Origin: Nocardioides ganghwensis
GTDB lineage: Bacteria > Actinomycetota > Actinomycetes > Propionibacteriales > Nocardioidaceae
Direction: 5' to 3'
DNA length: 64,000 nucleotides
Assembly: GCF_014779655.1 (NCBI RefSeq)
Contig: NZ_JACXYX010000002.1
Location: 1 to 64,000, forward strand
The number at the start of each line of letters is the position of its first letter. Position 1 is the stretch's first letter. Under the pieces are notes generated by a model. That model was not told the DNA's origin, did no database searches, and saw only the letters and a program-made list of their open reading frames with translations. The position numbers were made by a program, and so were the translations under genes. Below, piece by piece: positions 33,651-42,063 of this stretch.

Positions 33651-33724
33651 CCGGTGGTTCGTGAGCTTCTCGCCCGTTGCAACGGGCGAGAAGCTCGGCA
33701 ACCACCGGCTGGCCGGTGGTTGCC
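33651..33724. repeat. Nested palindromes between regX3 and the EamA gene (REP-like)
   Basis: The core is a perfect 34-bp palindrome at 33663-33696 (17-nt arms starting GAGCTTCTCG). It is enclosed by a second inverted repeat, CCGGTGGTT at 33651-33659 and AACCACCGG at 33700-33708, with 3-nt spacers on both sides. A further hairpin follows: GGCAACCACCGG (33697-33708), loop CTGG, CCGGTGGTTGCC (33713-33724). The AACCACCGG arm can therefore pair either left or right. It lies 3' of regX3 and may act as a terminator or as an extragenic repeat. Confidence 0.85.
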
Positions 33725-33731
33725 ACAGGAC

Positions 33732-34409
33732 TCACAGATCCAATTTGTAGCCGAGCCCGCGCACCGTGACGAGGTACTTGGGCTCGCTCGGGTCGGGCTC
33801 GAGCTTGGCGCGCAGCCGCTTGACGTGGACGTCGAGGGTCTTGGTGTCGCCGACGTAGTCGGAGCCCCACACGCGGTCGATGAGCTGGCCGCGGGTGAGC
33901 ACCCGGCCGGGGTTGCGCAGGAACATCTCGAGGAGCTCGAACTCCTTGAGCGGCAGCCGCTGCTCGGTGCCGTCGACGGTGACGACGTGGCGCTCGACGT
34001 CCATCCGGACCGGGCCGGCCTCGAGGGTGTCGGGGGCCAGGTCGGGCTCGTGGCCGCGCCTCAGGACGGCGCGGATCCGGGCGACCAGCTCGCGGGGGGA
34101 GTAGGGCTTGGTGACGTAGTCGTCGGCGCCGAGCTCGAGGCCCACGACCTTGTCGACCTCGTCGTCCTTGGCGCTGACCATGATGACCGGGACCGAGGAG
34201 GTCTGCCGGATCTGCCGGCACACCTCGGTGCCCGGCACGCCGGGGAGCATCAGGTCGAGGAGGACGATGTCGGGTCCGAAGCGGTCGAACTCGGTGAGGG
34301 CGGTGGTGCCGTCGGCGGCGATCGCCACCTCGTACCCCTCCTTGCGGAGCATGTAGGCGAGCGCGTCGCTGTAGCTCTCTTCGTCCTCGACGACGAGTAC
34401 GCGGGTCAT
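33732..34409 (-). CDS. regX3: RegX3/PhoP-like OmpR-family response regulator
   Basis: A 225-residue response regulator. The receiver domain spans residues 1-115, with acidic residues E9/D9-type VVEDEE, phospho-acceptor D52 in LLDLMLPG and the switch Lys in VSAKDD. A winged-helix DNA-binding domain follows (about 130-225), ending GLGYKLDL. It overlaps the kinase gene by ATGA. Together with the divergent phoU this is the phosphate-sensing locus of actinobacteria (SenX3-RegX3, or PhoR-PhoP in Streptomyces). It should bind PHO-box repeats such as those upstream of phoU. Confidence 0.93.
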   Translation of the reverse strand: MTRVLVVEDEESYSDALAYMLRKEGYEVAIAADGTTALTEFDRFGPDIVLLDLMLPGVPGTEVCRQIRQTSSVPVIMVSAKDDEVDKVVGLELGADDYVTKPYSPRELVARIRAVLRRGHEPDLAPDTLEAGPVRMDVERHVVTVDGTEQRLPLKEFELLEMFLRNPGRVLTRGQLIDRVWGSDYVGDTKTLDVHVKRLRAKLEPDPSEPKYLVTVRGLGYKLDL

Positions 34410-35638
34410 GTGGTGGTCTCCTGCTGTGTTCTGGGGGGTATGGGTGCGGTGCCGCTCGCGGGCCGCTCGGGGGCGACGACCTCGACCGGGGTGGTCGTCT
34501 GTCCCGAGCCCTGGCCGGGCTCGGCGTGGTGGGGGAGGGTGAGGGTGAAGGTGGAGCCCTGGCCCTGCACCGACCAGACGGAGATGTCGCCGCCGTGCGT
34601 CGCCGCGACGTGCTTGACGATGGACAGGCCCAGGCCGGTGCCGCCGGTGGAGCGGTGCCGCGCGGGGTCGACCCGGTAGAACCGCTCGAAGATGCGGTCG
34701 ATGTCCTCGGCGGGGATGCCGATGCCCTGGTCGACCACGGAGATCTGCACCTTCGCGCCCTCCGCGCGGGTGGTGACGACGACCCGGGAGCCCTCGTTGG
34801 AGTAGGCGACGGCGTTGGCGACGAGGTTGCTGATCGCCGCGCCGATCTGCTCCTGGGAGCCGAAGACCTCCAGGCCGGGCTCGCCGCGCGAGTCGACGAC
34901 GATGTTCTTGGCCGCCGCCTCCATGGCGCTGGTGTCCACCGCGGTCGCGACCGCGGCGTCGATGTCGACCATCACGGGGGTCTCGAGCGGGTCGTTGCCC
35001 TGCAGGCGGGAGAGCTCGATGATCTGCTGGACGAGCTTGGAGAGCCGGTCGCTCTCGGTGAGCATCCGGCCGGCGAAGCGCTGCACGGCCTCCGGGTCGT
35101 CGGCGGCGTCGGTGACGGCCTCGGCGAGCAGCCGGATGGCGCCGACCGGGGTCTTGAGCTCGTGGCTGACGTTGGCGACGAAGTCGCGCCGCACCGCCTC
35201 GACGCGCCGCTCTCGGGTCCGGTCCTCGACGAGGGCCAGCACCAGCCGGGCTCCGAGCGGGGCCACGCGCGCGGTGAGCGTACGGGTGAAGCCGGCGTCG
35301 GGCGCGGGCAGGTCGATGTCGCGCTCGCGGATCTGGCCGTCGCGCCGCACCTGGGCGATCAGGTCGACCAGCTCCGGCACCAGCACCGCGTCGCCGCGCA
35401 CCAGGCCGAACGCGTACGCCGGGGCGGACGCCTTGCGCACGTGGTCGGTCTCGTCGACGACGACCGCGCTGGAGCGCAGGATGCTCAGGACCGCGGCGAC
35501 GCCCGCCTGCACGACCGGCTCCTCGACCTCAGGCAGCGTGTGGCGCTGGCGGTCGCTGATGTGCCACGCGAGCACGGCGCCTCCAGCGACGACGGCCCCG
35601 ATGACCGCCGCGAGGGCGGCCTGCATCGTCGGATCCAC
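34406..35638 (-). CDS. senX3: SenX3/PhoR-like phosphate sensor histidine kinase
   Basis: A 410-residue kinase: one N-terminal membrane helix (about residues 7-26), a PAS-like domain (about 45-140), then the H-box FVANVSHELKTP with H159. The ATP-binding domain has NLVANAVAYS (N box), DQGIGIP (G1) and GTGLGLSI (G2). A Pro-rich tail follows. The frame extends further upstream, but the GTG at 35638 is favoured because TACGAT ends 6 nt before it. The ATGA overlap couples it to regX3. Confidence 0.93.
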   Translation of the reverse strand: MDPTMQAALAAVIGAVVAGGAVLAWHISDRQRHTLPEVEEPVVQAGVAAVLSILRSSAVVVDETDHVRKASAPAYAFGLVRGDAVLVPELVDLIAQVRRDGQIRERDIDLPAPDAGFTRTLTARVAPLGARLVLALVEDRTRERRVEAVRRDFVANVSHELKTPVGAIRLLAEAVTDAADDPEAVQRFAGRMLTESDRLSKLVQQIIELSRLQGNDPLETPVMVDIDAAVATAVDTSAMEAAAKNIVVDSRGEPGLEVFGSQEQIGAAISNLVANAVAYSNEGSRVVVTTRAEGAKVQISVVDQGIGIPAEDIDRIFERFYRVDPARHRSTGGTGLGLSIVKHVAATHGGDISVWSVQGQGSTFTLTLPHHAEPGQGSGQTTTPVEVVAPERPASGTAPIPPRTQQETTT

Positions 35639-35770
35639 GCTCTCATCGTACGCATCGCGCACCCGCGGCCGGCCCCGATGGACACCCCGATCCGCAGCCG
35701 GCACGCACTGTTCACCCGTCGTTCATCGGGTACGTACATCTGTTCGCTTGGGCTGCCTACAGTGCGCGAC
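35639..35770. promoter_or_regulatory. Divergent senX3/phoU promoter region with PHO-box-like direct repeats
   Basis: GTTCACC (35710-35716) and GTTCATC (35721-35727) lie 11 bp apart. Weaker units follow near 35732 (ACGTACA) and 35742 (GTTCGCT), giving about four repeats of the actinobacterial PHO-box type. They end just before TACAGT (35758-35763), the likely -10 of phoU. On the other strand TACGAT (35650-35645) serves senX3. The position suits binding by phosphorylated RegX3/PhoP over the phoU -35 region. Confidence 0.65.
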
Positions 35771-36421
35771 ATGCGTGAGGCTTTCCATGACCAGCTCGAC
35801 GGCATCTTCGCCGACCTGTCCGAGATCTGCGGACAGGTCGAGGTCGCCGTACGCGAGGCCACCAAGGCGCTGATGACCGGCGACGTGCACACCGCCGAGC
35901 AGGTGATCGGCAACGACAAGGCGATCGACGCGGCCCGCGAGCGGGTCGACGACACCGCGTTCGCGCTGCTCTCGCTCCAGCAGCCCGTCGCCGGCGACCT
36001 GCGGATCGTCGTCTCGGCGCTGCGGATGGTCAGCGAGCTCGAGCGGATGGGCGACCTCTCGGTCCACGTCGCCAAGATCGCGCGGCTGCGGGTGCCGTCG
36101 GTCGCAGTGCCCGAGGAGCTCCGTCCGACGATGGAGAAGATGGCCGCGACCGCCGAGGACATGGTCCGTCGCGTGCGCAGCATCATCATCGACCGCGACG
36201 TCGAGGCGGCCATCGAGCTCGGTCGCGACGACGAGGTGATGGACCAGCTGCGCCGCAAGAGCTTCACCGAGCTGCTCTCCACCGACTGGCACCACGGCGT
36301 CGAGGCCGCCGTCGACATCGCCCTGCTCGGCCGCTACTACGAGCGGATCGCCGACCACGCCGTGTCGGTGGCCAACCGCGTCGTCTTCGTCGTCACCGGT
36401 GAGGTGCCGGCCAAGGACTGA
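35771..36421 (+). CDS. phoU: PhoU, phosphate signalling regulator
   Basis: A 216-residue all-helical protein made of two three-helix bundles. Each carries the metal-binding signature: LERMGDLSVHVAK in the first repeat and YERIADHAVSVAN in the second. PhoU links the Pst phosphate transporter to the sensor kinase and keeps it quiet under high phosphate. It is divergent from senX3-regX3, as in Streptomyces and mycobacteria. The ATG at 35771 is 7 nt after the TACAGT hexamer and begins the normal N-terminus MREAFHDQL. Its end is 13 nt from the convergent SARP-type regulator. Confidence 0.95.
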   Translation: MREAFHDQLDGIFADLSEICGQVEVAVREATKALMTGDVHTAEQVIGNDKAIDAARERVDDTAFALLSLQQPVAGDLRIVVSALRMVSELERMGDLSVHVAKIARLRVPSVAVPEELRPTMEKMAATAEDMVRRVRSIIIDRDVEAAIELGRDDEVMDQLRRKSFTELLSTDWHHGVEAAVDIALLGRYYERIADHAVSVANRVVFVVTGEVPAKD

Positions 36422-36434
36422 CGGCCGGCTCCGC

Positions 36435-39400
36435 TCAGGAGTCCGCGCACATCTCGCGGGACGGCAGGTTGCCGAAGGCCTCCTTCCACTCGTCCTCGGT
36501 GAGCTCGCGGCCGGCAGCACGGCAGGCGAAGGCCATGGCGCGCTCGGGGTCCGGGTCCCAGACATAGAGCGCGGGCTCGGTGAGCGGCACCAGCAGCAGG
36601 GTGCCGTCCGGCCTGAACCCGACCTCGAGACGGCCCGGGCTGGGGAGCGAGACGCGACCGACCGGCGTGGCCGTCCCGGCGTCCCAGAGCACGACGGAGC
36701 CGTCCTCCGCGGCGGTGACGAGCCGGGCCCCGTCCGCTGAGAACTCCGCGTAGGAGACGTTGCCGGCGTGCGCCACCGCGAACGGGCGCACGGGCTCTCC
36801 GGTCGTCAGGTCCAGGACGAGGATCTCCCCGCCTTCGAGCCCGGTGATCACGGCACGGTCACCCCTCGGTGACATCTGCGCGAGGTTGCCGAAGAACCCG
36901 ATCTCCCTCTCCTCGGACGCCGTGCCCTCCTGCAGGTCGAAGGTGGCCCACCTGCTCGGCCAGGACGCCCAGAACAGACCGGCGGGCTCGTCGGAGGTCA
37001 TGACGAACCCGGTGCGGTTGTCGGGGCCGAGGCCCAGGTGCACGGCGGAGCCGTCGAGCGTGATCGGACGGTCCACGGGCTCCAGGGTGTCGGCGTCCAG
37101 CAGGGTGATGTCGCCACTGACCTCGCCGGCGACGGCCACGGTGCCGTCCGGGGAGTACGCCACGTCGCCGACCACGGAGCCCATCCGGCGCGATCCCGTC
37201 TCTCGCGCCGTCAGCGCATCGAACTCGTGGATCGTGTCTCCGTTGGCCCGCAGGAACGTGGGCTGGTCCGCTCGCCAGCTGCCGGCGCCGGTCGACCACG
37301 CGGGCATCGCTCGAGGGGCGGTGCGAGCCTGCCGACGATCCACGTCGAGGAAGACGTACGGACCGGGGAGGCCGTCGCCGGCCGGGTTGCAGAGCTCGTA
37401 CGTGACCCAGGCCCCGCCCGGTGACGTCACGGCCACGCAGGCGCCCATCGGGCGTCGCTCGGGCCACGGGAGCCGGGGGACTGCGATCCTGCGGAGGTAG
37501 CGACGACCGCCCGTGACGTCCCAACGACGCAGGGAGTCGATCGCCTTGTGTCCCTCGGCGCTGACGACGGTGTCGCCTGCGGCGTCGAGGTCGACGGAGA
37601 TGGCGGACCGTCCCGTCAGCGCCAGGTCGGCGACCTGCCGGCCGGTGGCCACCTCCCAGACCTGGGCCGGCCGCGGCTGGCCGAAGCCCGTGGCGAGGAG
37701 CCGGCGGCTGTCGGCGCTGAACCTCACGTCGATGACCTCGTGGGGCGATGCCAGCCGCTGGACCTCCTCCAGCGACCTGGTGTCGACCACGACGGTTCCC
37801 TCGCCGTGGCCTGCCCCGAACGCCAGCCACCGCCCGTCGGGACTCAGCGCGAGCGTGCCGTCGCCCACCTCGTGCGGGTAGAACGACCGGCGCTCGCCCG
37901 TGCGGAGGTCGTGGACGACCCGGTCGGGCAGGGCGTACAGGAGGCCGCCATCGGGGCTCAGCTCCACCGATGGGCGACGCGTGCCCGAGAGGCGCACGAG
38001 CCGGGGAGGTCGCGGGCGGTCCAGGCGCCAGACGGCCGCCCAGGTGGACGCGGTCTCCAGGGATTCCTCCCCGTGCTCGAGCCTCTCCAGGGAGGCGGCC
38101 AGGAAGCGGCCGTCCTGGCTGTGGGAGAGGCTGGTGGCCCGCCAGGTCCCCTTCGGCAGGTCGGCGAGCCGGGCGGCTGCCGCGAGGGTTCCTGCATCGA
38201 GGACGGCGACCGCTCGACGCGACCCCGTCGTCGTGGCCACTGCCAGCGTGCGTCCGTCCGGGCTGAACTCGATCGAACGAGGCTGGGGATCCTCCCTGGC
38301 GGCGCCCACCTGCCGCGCGGCCCCCACCACGCCGGTCTGCGCGTCGAGCACCTGCACCCGGTGGAAGCCGTCGACGATCGCCACGGTCCGGTCGTCCGGA
38401 CCGAGGTCCACCCCCATCCACTCCTCGCCGGAGATGACCACGGACGAGATGAGTCCCGGGGTGCGGGAGAGCGCTTGCCCCAGGGCGCTGGCGGAGTCCG
38501 GCGAGGGATCGAGCCGGTTCGCCGCCACGGCGAGCAGCAGCGAGAGGTCGACGTCGTCGGTCGCCACGGCGCGCAGCGCGCCCTGGCGGACCATGGCGCT
38601 GAACTCGCCCCGCTCCGCGGCCCGCCTCGAGGAGATCGCCTGCGCCTCGTTGTCCCCGGCCCGCTTCGACTGGACGGCCGCGACCCCGCCCGCGGCGAGC
38701 GCGAGGACGAGCAGCACGACAGCGCCGGTCAGGACGACGCGCAGCCTGCGGATCAGCCGCGCCTGGGCCCGCGCGTGCTCCTCCGCGCTGCGCTCCTCCA
38801 GCTCGGCCTGCTCGTGCGACGCGGCGAGGAACGCCTGCTCGGTGTCCGTCAGGGTGGTGGACGACCCTGCCCGCCAGTCCCGGATGCGTGCCAGCCGGAC
38901 GCCACGGTAGAGCTCGCTCGCGGGTCGGCCCATGGAGTCCCAGGCGTCCGCGGCGGCGGACAGGTGGTGCAGCATCCGCTGGCCCTCGACGTCGTCGTCG
39001 AGCCAGCCCCGCAGGCGGGGCCACACCCGCGCCAGCGCCTCGTGGGTGAGCTCCAGGACGCCGTCGTCGCTGGTCACCAGGCGGGCGGCGACGAGCTGCT
39101 CGATCAGGTGGTCGCGATCGGTGTCGGTGGCCACCATCCGGCGGGGGACCCGGCTGCGTACGGGCTCTCCCTGCGGACCGGGCGCGACGAGGCGCAGGAC
39201 CAGGTCGCGCAGGGTGTGGCGCTGGTCGACGGCCACGTGGGCGTAGAGCGCCTCCGCCGACTGGGCGACGGCCCCGTGGATGCCGCCGGAGGCGCGGTAG
39301 CCGGAGACGGTCAGGGTGTTGCCCTCGCGGCGTCGCCAGGTCTCGAGGAGCACGTGCGAGAGCAGCGGGAGTGCGCCCGGGTCGTCCTTGACCTCGCGCA

Positions 39401-40715
39401 CGAGGAGGTCGACGAGCCCCGCCTCGACCACCAGGCCGGCCTGGCGGGCAGGCGCCTCGATCGCCTGCGCCAACCCCTCCTCGCCCAGCCCGCCGACGAT
39501 GTAGAGGCCCCGCTCGACGAGCCGGGCGAACTCGGCGTGCGCGGACAGGTGGGCGAGGTGGTCGGCCCGCAGCGCGATCGCGACCAGGCGCGTACGTGCC
39601 TCCGCCGCGACCGTCTCGAGGAACTCCTGGCGCTGCGCGACGTCCTCGCACAGCGAGAACACCTCCTCGAACTGGTCGACCAGCAGCGCGGCGCCCGGCA
39701 CGGCCGAGGTCAGGTCGGCGAGGGCCTCCACGGGCCGGGCCCCCGGGGTGACCACCACCGTGGGCGTCCCCCGCGCGTGCAGCGCCGCACCCACCCCGGC
39801 GCGCATCAGCGACGACTTGCCGGAGCCGGACGGGCCGACCAGCGCGAGCAGGGACGTACGTCGCAGCACCTCCAGGCAGGCCTCGGCGTCGCGGCTCCGC
39901 CCGAAGAAGCGATCGGCGTCGTCGACGTCGAAGGCCTGCAGCCCCTGGTAGGGACACGTGCTCCTGGCAGCCGCGGACGGCCCTCCGCTGAGCAGGGACG
40001 GGTCCTGGCGCAGGATGGCCTCCTCGAGGGCCAGCACGTCGGGTCCCGGGTCCACGCCGAGCCTCGTCACCAGCACCGACCTGAGCTGGTGCAGGGTCCG
40101 GAGCGCCTCGCCCTGCTGCCCGGCCATGTACTGCGCGTGGGCCTGGAGCACCCAGCGGTGCTCGCGCAGCGGTGCCGCCCGCACCAGGGCCTGGACGTCT
40201 GCGAGGACCTCGGCGTGGCGCCCGGCGCGGAGCAGCGCATCCACGCGCAGCTCCTCGGCCTCGAGCCTGAGCTCGTCCAGCCGCCGCGCCTCGCGCATGG
40301 CCGGCGGCCACTCCTCGAGGTCGGCGAAGGCCTCCCCGTTCCACAACGCCAGCGCCTCGGTCAGCTGGTACGACGCGCGGTCGGGCTGGCCGAGCACGAG
40401 CAGCTCCCGGGCGCGTACGACGAGTCGCTCGAAGCGCTGCGAGTCGAGCTGGTCGGGCGGCAGTGCGAGCACGTAGCCACGCGCCGACGTCTCGATCGCC
40501 TCGACGCCGAGCAGCTTGCGCAGTCGCACGATGCAGCCCTGGAGGATCTTGTGCGCCGACGACGGCGGGTGCTCGCCCCAGAGGGCGTCGACCAGCTCCT
40601 CGGTCCGCACGGGGTGGCCCGCACGCACGGCCAGTGCCGCCAGGACCACCCGGTCCCGCCGGCTCACGTTGCCGGCACCCGCCACGAGCAGGGGGCCGAG
40701 GACTGCGATGTCCAT
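36435..40715 (-). CDS. SARP/BTAD - nSTAND ATPase - transmembrane - WD40 regulator
   Basis: A 1426-residue multidomain regulator. Residues 1-88 are a SARP-type winged-helix DNA-binding domain (SSAHKILQGCIVRLRKLLG) and about 92-243 a BTAD helical domain. An nSTAND-type NTPase starts at TCPYQGLQAF (253), with Walker A GPSGSGKS (294-301) and Walker B ALLVDQFEE (343-351). A helical region leads to one strong membrane helix (about 658-681). About ten WD40-like blades with SPDG motifs follow, ending in the family tail ACRAAGRELTEDEWKEAFG. ATG 40715 starts exactly at the DNA-binding domain; the frame extends 47 codons further. Topology predicts cytoplasmic DNA-binding and ATPase domains and an exported propeller. 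The target is likely the divergent small gene. Confidence 0.88.
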   Translation of the reverse strand: MDIAVLGPLLVAGAGNVSRRDRVVLAALAVRAGHPVRTEELVDALWGEHPPSSAHKILQGCIVRLRKLLGVEAIETSARGYVLALPPDQLDSQRFERLVVRARELLVLGQPDRASYQLTEALALWNGEAFADLEEWPPAMREARRLDELRLEAEELRVDALLRAGRHAEVLADVQALVRAAPLREHRWVLQAHAQYMAGQQGEALRTLHQLRSVLVTRLGVDPGPDVLALEEAILRQDPSLLSGGPSAAARSTCPYQGLQAFDVDDADRFFGRSRDAEACLEVLRRTSLLALVGPSGSGKSSLMRAGVGAALHARGTPTVVVTPGARPVEALADLTSAVPGAALLVDQFEEVFSLCEDVAQRQEFLETVAAEARTRLVAIALRADHLAHLSAHAEFARLVERGLYIVGGLGEEGLAQAIEAPARQAGLVVEAGLVDLLVREVKDDPGALPLLSHVLLETWRRREGNTLTVSGYRASGGIHGAVAQSAEALYAHVAVDQRHTLRDLVLRLVAPGPQGEPVRSRVPRRMVATDTDRDHLIEQLVAARLVTSDDGVLELTHEALARVWPRLRGWLDDDVEGQRMLHHLSAAADAWDSMGRPASELYRGVRLARIRDWRAGSSTTLTDTEQAFLAASHEQAELEERSAEEHARAQARLIRRLRVVLTGAVVLLVLALAAGGVAAVQSKRAGDNEAQAISSRRAAERGEFSAMVRQGALRAVATDDVDLSLLLAVAANRLDPSPDSASALGQALSRTPGLISSVVISGEEWMGVDLGPDDRTVAIVDGFHRVQVLDAQTGVVGAARQVGAAREDPQPRSIEFSPDGRTLAVATTTGSRRAVAVLDAGTLAAAARLADLPKGTWRATSLSHSQDGRFLAASLERLEHGEESLETASTWAAVWRLDRPRPPRLVRLSGTRRPSVELSPDGGLLYALPDRVVHDLRTGERRSFYPHEVGDGTLALSPDGRWLAFGAGHGEGTVVVDTRSLEEVQRLASPHEVIDVRFSADSRRLLATGFGQPRPAQVWEVATGRQVADLALTGRSAISVDLDAAGDTVVSAEGHKAIDSLRRWDVTGGRRYLRRIAVPRLPWPERRPMGACVAVTSPGGAWVTYELCNPAGDGLPGPYVFLDVDRRQARTAPRAMPAWSTGAGSWRADQPTFLRANGDTIHEFDALTARETGSRRMGSVVGDVAYSPDGTVAVAGEVSGDITLLDADTLEPVDRPITLDGSAVHLGLGPDNRTGFVMTSDEPAGLFWASWPSRWATFDLQEGTASEEREIGFFGNLAQMSPRGDRAVITGLEGGEILVLDLTTGEPVRPFAVAHAGNVSYAEFSADGARLVTAAEDGSVVLWDAGTATPVGRVSLPSPGRLEVGFRPDGTLLLVPLTEPALYVWDPDPERAMAFACRAAGRELTEDEWKEAFGNLPSREMCADS

Positions 40716-40756
40716 CTCGTCAGGGTCGACCTGCGCGAGACCCCGGTCAATGGCGG

Positions 40757-40817
40757 CGATACCCGGTCGATACCAGTGCGGTACCGGTCCGGAGCGGGCT
40801 CGATACCGGGCGGTGCC
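40757..40817. promoter_or_regulatory. Candidate SARP operator: heptamer direct repeats phased at 11 bp
   Basis: CGATACC occurs at 40757-40763, 40768-40774 and 40801-40807, and the variant CGGTACC at 40779-40785. Start positions differ by 11, 11 and 22 bp. A further variant, CGGTGCC, is at 40811. Heptamers repeating every 11 bp on one helix face are the known binding-site form of SARP regulators. The array lies between the divergent SARP-type gene and the small peptide gene. Confidence 0.6.
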
Positions 40818-40866
40818 AGAACGGGGGGATCCGGGACAGCCGGTCCCGTTTCCCAAGGAGCACCTG

Positions 40867-41175
40867 ATGAACAGCTACTCACTCACCTCGGACTCGCGTC
40901 GCTGGTGGTGGCCGTCGGCCGCCGCGGGTGTCGCAGGGGCCGCGGCCATCGCCGCGATCCTGGTCCTGCCGGCCGCGGTCCAGGCGGTGCCGGAGCCGGT
41001 CGCACCGGCCGAGCCCGCCCAGTCCGTCCTCGTCGGAGAGGTCCGCGACCGCCAGTGCTTCCTGCTGCAGTCGCGGTGGAACGTCGCCCTGGACGGCTTC
41101 CAGCCCCGGTGCGGGGGCGTCGTCTCGCAGCCCGCAGGCGGCGTACCCCGTCCCGGTCTCGCCTACGGGCCGTGA
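40867..41175 (+). CDS. Small membrane or secreted peptide divergent from the SARP regulator
   Basis: A 102-residue protein with a polar start containing RRWWW, a hydrophobic Ala-rich helix (about residues 17-41) and a 60-residue C-terminal part. That part has two Cys (about 64 and 82) and a Gly/Pro-rich end. It may be a signal-anchored or secreted peptide with one disulfide. No family was recognised. AAGGAG 6 nt before the ATG supports the start. Its promoter region holds the phased heptamers, so it is the best candidate target of the adjacent regulator, as AfsS is of AfsR in Streptomyces. No sequence similarity to AfsS is claimed. Confidence 0.7.
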   Translation: MNSYSLTSDSRRWWWPSAAAGVAGAAAIAAILVLPAAVQAVPEPVAPAEPAQSVLVGEVRDRQCFLLQSRWNVALDGFQPRCGGVVSQPAGGVPRPGLAYGP

Positions 41176-41198
41176 GGCGGGCTCGCCTACGGGCCGTG
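41158..41198. repeat. 24-bp offset duplication at the peptide gene end
   Basis: CTCGCCTACGGGCCGTG is present at 41158-41174 and again at 41182-41198. The first copy codes for the peptide's C-terminus LAYGP and runs into its TGA. The second lies after the stop. Confidence 0.85.
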
Positions 41199-41279
41199 GA
41201 CGGACCGCGCCGGATTTCGACGCGCCCGTCGCGGTTTCCTTCGTCAGCCGCGGGGCTTGCTCAATCTGGCCGAGCCCAC

Positions 41280-41306
41280 GCCGACAGCTCGTTCCTCGCT
41301 GTCGGC
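41280..41306. terminator. Hairpin at the 3' end of gpmA
   Basis: A 9-bp perfect stem, GCCGACAGC with GCTGTCGGC, and a 9-nt loop, 14 nt past the gpmA stop on the minus strand. It can serve the convergent peptide gene as well. Confidence 0.5.
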
Positions 41307-41319
41307 TGCTCGTCTCAGC

Positions 41320-42063
41320 TCAGCGACCCTGGTTGGCGACGGCTGCGGCAGCGGCCGCCGCCGCCTCGGGGTCGAGGTACTCGCCGCCGGCGACGGTGGG
41401 ACGCAGGTCCTCGTCGAGGCGGTAGACCAGCGGCATGCCCGTGGGGATGTTGAGCCCGGCGATGTCCTCGTCGGAGATGCCGTCGAGGTGCTTGACCAGT
41501 GCGCGGAGGCTGTTGCCGTGGGCGGCCACCAGCACGGTCTTCCCGGCCCGGAGGTCCGGCACGATCTCGGCCTCCCAGTAGGGCAGGAAGCGCGCGATGA
41601 CGTCCTTGAGGCACTCGGTGCGCGGCATCTCGGCGCCGAGGTCGGCGTAGCGAGGGTCGCCGGCCTGCGACCACTCGTCGTCGTCCTCGATGGGCGGCGG
41701 CGGGGTGTCGAACGAGCGGCGCCAGAGCATGAACTGCTCCTCGCCGTACTCCTCGAGCGTCTGCTTCTTGTCCTTGCCCTGGAGCGCGCCGTAGTGGCGC
41801 TCGTTGAGGCGCCACGACCGCTTGACCGGGATCCAGTGGCGGTCGGCGGCGTCGAGGGCCAGGCACGCGGTGCTGATCGCGCGGCGCTGGAGCGAGGTGT
41901 GCACCACGTCGGCGTCCAGCCCGGCCTCGCGCATCAGCTCGCCGCCGCGCACGGCCTCGCGCACGCCCTTCTCGGTCAGCGCGACGTCGACCCAGCCGGT
42001 GAAGAGGTTCTTGGCGTTCCACTCGCTCTCGCCGTGGCGGAGCAGGACCAGGGTGTACGTCAT
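41320..42063 (-). CDS. gpmA: 2,3-bisphosphoglycerate-dependent phosphoglycerate mutase
   Basis: A 247-residue glycolytic enzyme interconverting 3- and 2-phosphoglycerate. The catalytic [10 protein letters not shown] has the phospho-histidine H10; [15 protein letters not shown], the RRSFDTPPP substrate loop and the second His in [12 protein letters not shown] are all present. The end is an Ala-rich run. The ATG at 42063 overlaps the upstream lipoprotein gene by ATGA, an unusual partner for a housekeeping gene. Confidence 0.96.
   Translation of the reverse strand: MTYTLVLLRHGESEWNAKNLFTGWVDVALTEKGVREAVRGGELMREAGLDADVVHTSLQRRAISTACLALDAADRHWIPVKRSWRLNERHYGALQGKDKKQTLEEYGEEQFMLWRRSFDTPPPPIEDDDEWSQAGDPRYADLGAEMPRTECLKDVIARFLPYWEAEIVPDLRAGKTVLVAAHGNSLRALVKHLDGISDEDIAGLNIPTGMPLVYRLDEDLRPTVAGGEYLDPEAAAAAAAAVANQGR

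Noticed and set aside
37548..41453. Plus-strand open frame of about 1,300 codons across the SARP/WD40 gene
   Set aside because: It mirrors a gene with clear domains and has Arg/Gly/Pro-rich shadow composition and no start signal.
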